This document shows positions 63,132-64,000 of a stretch of DNA of 64,000 nt, piece after piece; position 1 is the stretch's first letter, and each line of letters opens with the position of its first letter. The notes beneath the pieces are model-generated. The model saw only the letters and a program-made list of their open reading frames with translations. It had not been told where the DNA came from and searched no databases. Made by a program: the position numbers and the translations under genes. The stretch covers positions 1-64,000 of the forward strand of contig CAWBQT010000012.1 in the NCBI GenBank assembly GCA_963790875.1, written 5' to 3'. The DNA is from AP-15 sp963790875 (GTDB lineage: Bacteria; Pseudomonadota; Alphaproteobacteria; ATCC43930; CGMCC-115725).

Positions 63132-64000
63132 CTAATCGGCCCCGGGGCGGATCGATCCGGCTTCCGGCGATACTTTCGAGCCTGGCCGGGCCGCCGGAAT
63201 GCCGTCGATGATCACCTTGTCCGAGGGAGCGAGGCCGGCGCGGATGACCCGCAGATCGTCCCGGAGATCTCCGACCTGGACCTGCTTCGGCGTCACAACA
63301 TTGTCCGGCCCAACCGTCAGCACGACGTGCTCCGACTGATCCGGCAGGACAGACGCATCGGGCACGAGCAGCGCCGGCGCCGGCGGCGCGACCGCCAAGC
63401 GGACACGAGCGAAGCCGCCTGGCGTCATAAGCCGATCGCTGTTGGGGATGGTGGCGCGGGCGTGGATCGTGCCGCTCGACCGATCGAGCGCATTGTCGAC
63501 GAAGTCGAGCGTGCCCGGGTGAGTGAAGGCGGTCTCGTCGGCGAGCGATACCTTTACCTTGTCGGCGAGCGGCCCGGTCTGCGAGTGCCGTTCCCGAAGG
63601 AACTTCATGTAGTCGGCCTCGCTCATGTCGAAGTTCAGATAGATCGGGTCGACCGAGACGAGCGTCGCGAGCAACGTCGTCGGGCTGGTCGCAGCCCGGC
63701 TGCCGGCTATCAGGTTGCCGACCGAGACGAGATGGGTGCCGATGCGGCCCGTGAAGGGCGCCGTGATGCGCGTGTGATCGAGATCGAACCGGGCGTCGCG
63801 AACGAGCGCCTCGGCATCGTCGACGGCCGCTTGGGCTGCCCGCTGGTCTGCCGCCCGCTGGTCGGCGGTTTCGACGCTGCCGAAGCCTGTTTGCTTCAGT
63901 AAATCGGCCCGGAAAGCCTCGCGGTTCGCGAGATCGAGCCGCGCTCGCGCGCTAGCGAGCTGCGCCGCAACCTCGTTTAGCTTGATCTCGTAGGGCGTTG
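63132..64000 (-). CDS. RND efflux periplasmic adaptor (MFP) subunit, 5' end outside window
   Basis: Open to the right edge. From the edge: an alpha-hairpin segment (LASARARLDLANREAFRADL, QAAVDDAEALVRDARFDLDH), the lipoyl-like TRITAPFTGRIGTHLVSVGN, the beta-barrel SVDPIYLNFDMSEADYMKFL, and the membrane-proximal domain PDQSEHVVLTVGPDNVVTPK, ending at 63132. Typical of AcrA/MexE adaptors that link the inner-membrane pump to the outer-membrane channel. This gene is intact as far as seen although its pump partner is rearranged. Confidence 0.9.
   Translation of the reverse strand, partial: TPYEIKLNEVAAQLASARARLDLANREAFRADLLKQTGFGSVETADQRAADQRAAQAAVDDAEALVRDARFDLDHTRITAPFTGRIGTHLVSVGNLIAGSRAATSPTTLLATLVSVDPIYLNFDMSEADYMKFLRERHSQTGPLADKVKVSLADETAFTHPGTLDFVDNALDRSSGTIHARATIPNSDRLMTPGGFARVRLAVAPPAPALLVPDASVLPDQSEHVVLTVGPDNVVTPKQVQVGDLRDDLRVIRAGLAPSDKVIIDGIPAARPGSKVSPEAGSIRPGAD

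Noticed and set aside
1..64000. CRISPR array linked to the Cas1 gene
   Set aside because: No regularly spaced direct repeats of 25-40 bases were found near cas1 or elsewhere in the window.

Overview
The window looks like a high-GC alphaproteobacterial chromosome, probably Rhodospirillales-like. The evidence is the block rpmH-rnpA-yidD-yidC-engB-argB followed by aroK-aroB, xerD and accA, dense GC-rich coding with long antisense shadow frames, and frequent ATGA/GTGA stop-start overlaps.

Layout. 1-9302 is an accessory island. A minus-strand operon (HTH protein, HNH-like zinc protein, family B DNA polymerase running off the left edge) and a tandem-duplicated protein of unknown function lie beside two HTH proteins around a divergent control region and a plus-strand solo Cas1 that keeps its E/H/D triad and carries a zinc knuckle and C-terminal HTH. 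No Cas2, effector genes or CRISPR array are visible. PolB + Cas1 + HNH + HTH is the gene set of casposons, so this is the main candidate for an undescribed system. 9582-15270 holds a secreted glycine-rich protein, a broken beta-helix protein, a 290-bp foldback repeat, a resolvase remnant and a surface-glycan cassette (UDP-galactopyranose mutase, methyltransferase, GT14-like transferase). 15812-19681 is a decayed P4-like element beside tRNA-Arg(ACG): a D5-type primase-helicase broken by an amber codon, ribbon-helix-helix and AlpA-like regulators, and a cluster of GGTCAC motifs resembling iterons.

19906-37481 is mostly core genome: an rRNA methyltransferase, a histidine kinase, a flavin oxidoreductase, an HpnL-like membrane protein with two tandem ferritin-like proteins, the ribosome/RNase P/membrane insertion block, arginine, shikimate and fatty-acid synthesis genes, and a DUF2076 protein. 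37638-58153 is a catabolic and accessory region: allantoinase-like deacetylase, lactonases, luciferase-like monooxygenase, alpha/beta hydrolases, an M20 amidohydrolase, a very large flavin/iron-sulfur oxidoreductase, an MHS-type transporter and a GH50-like glycosidase. Four toxin-antitoxin type modules and a chimeric pseudogene made from two neighbouring genes sit between them. 58591-64000 ends with a two-domain barrel protein, a broken serine recombinase and an RND efflux system whose pump gene contains an inverted internal segment.

Quality caveat. At least ten one-base reading-frame breaks hit otherwise well-conserved genes (polB, the HNH-like gene, HTH gene, cas1, beta-helix gene, histidine kinase, large oxidoreductase, resolvase). 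Several are in short homopolymers. The core block 27-37 kb shows none. Some breaks may be assembly indels rather than real decay, so cas1 and polB could be intact in the organism.
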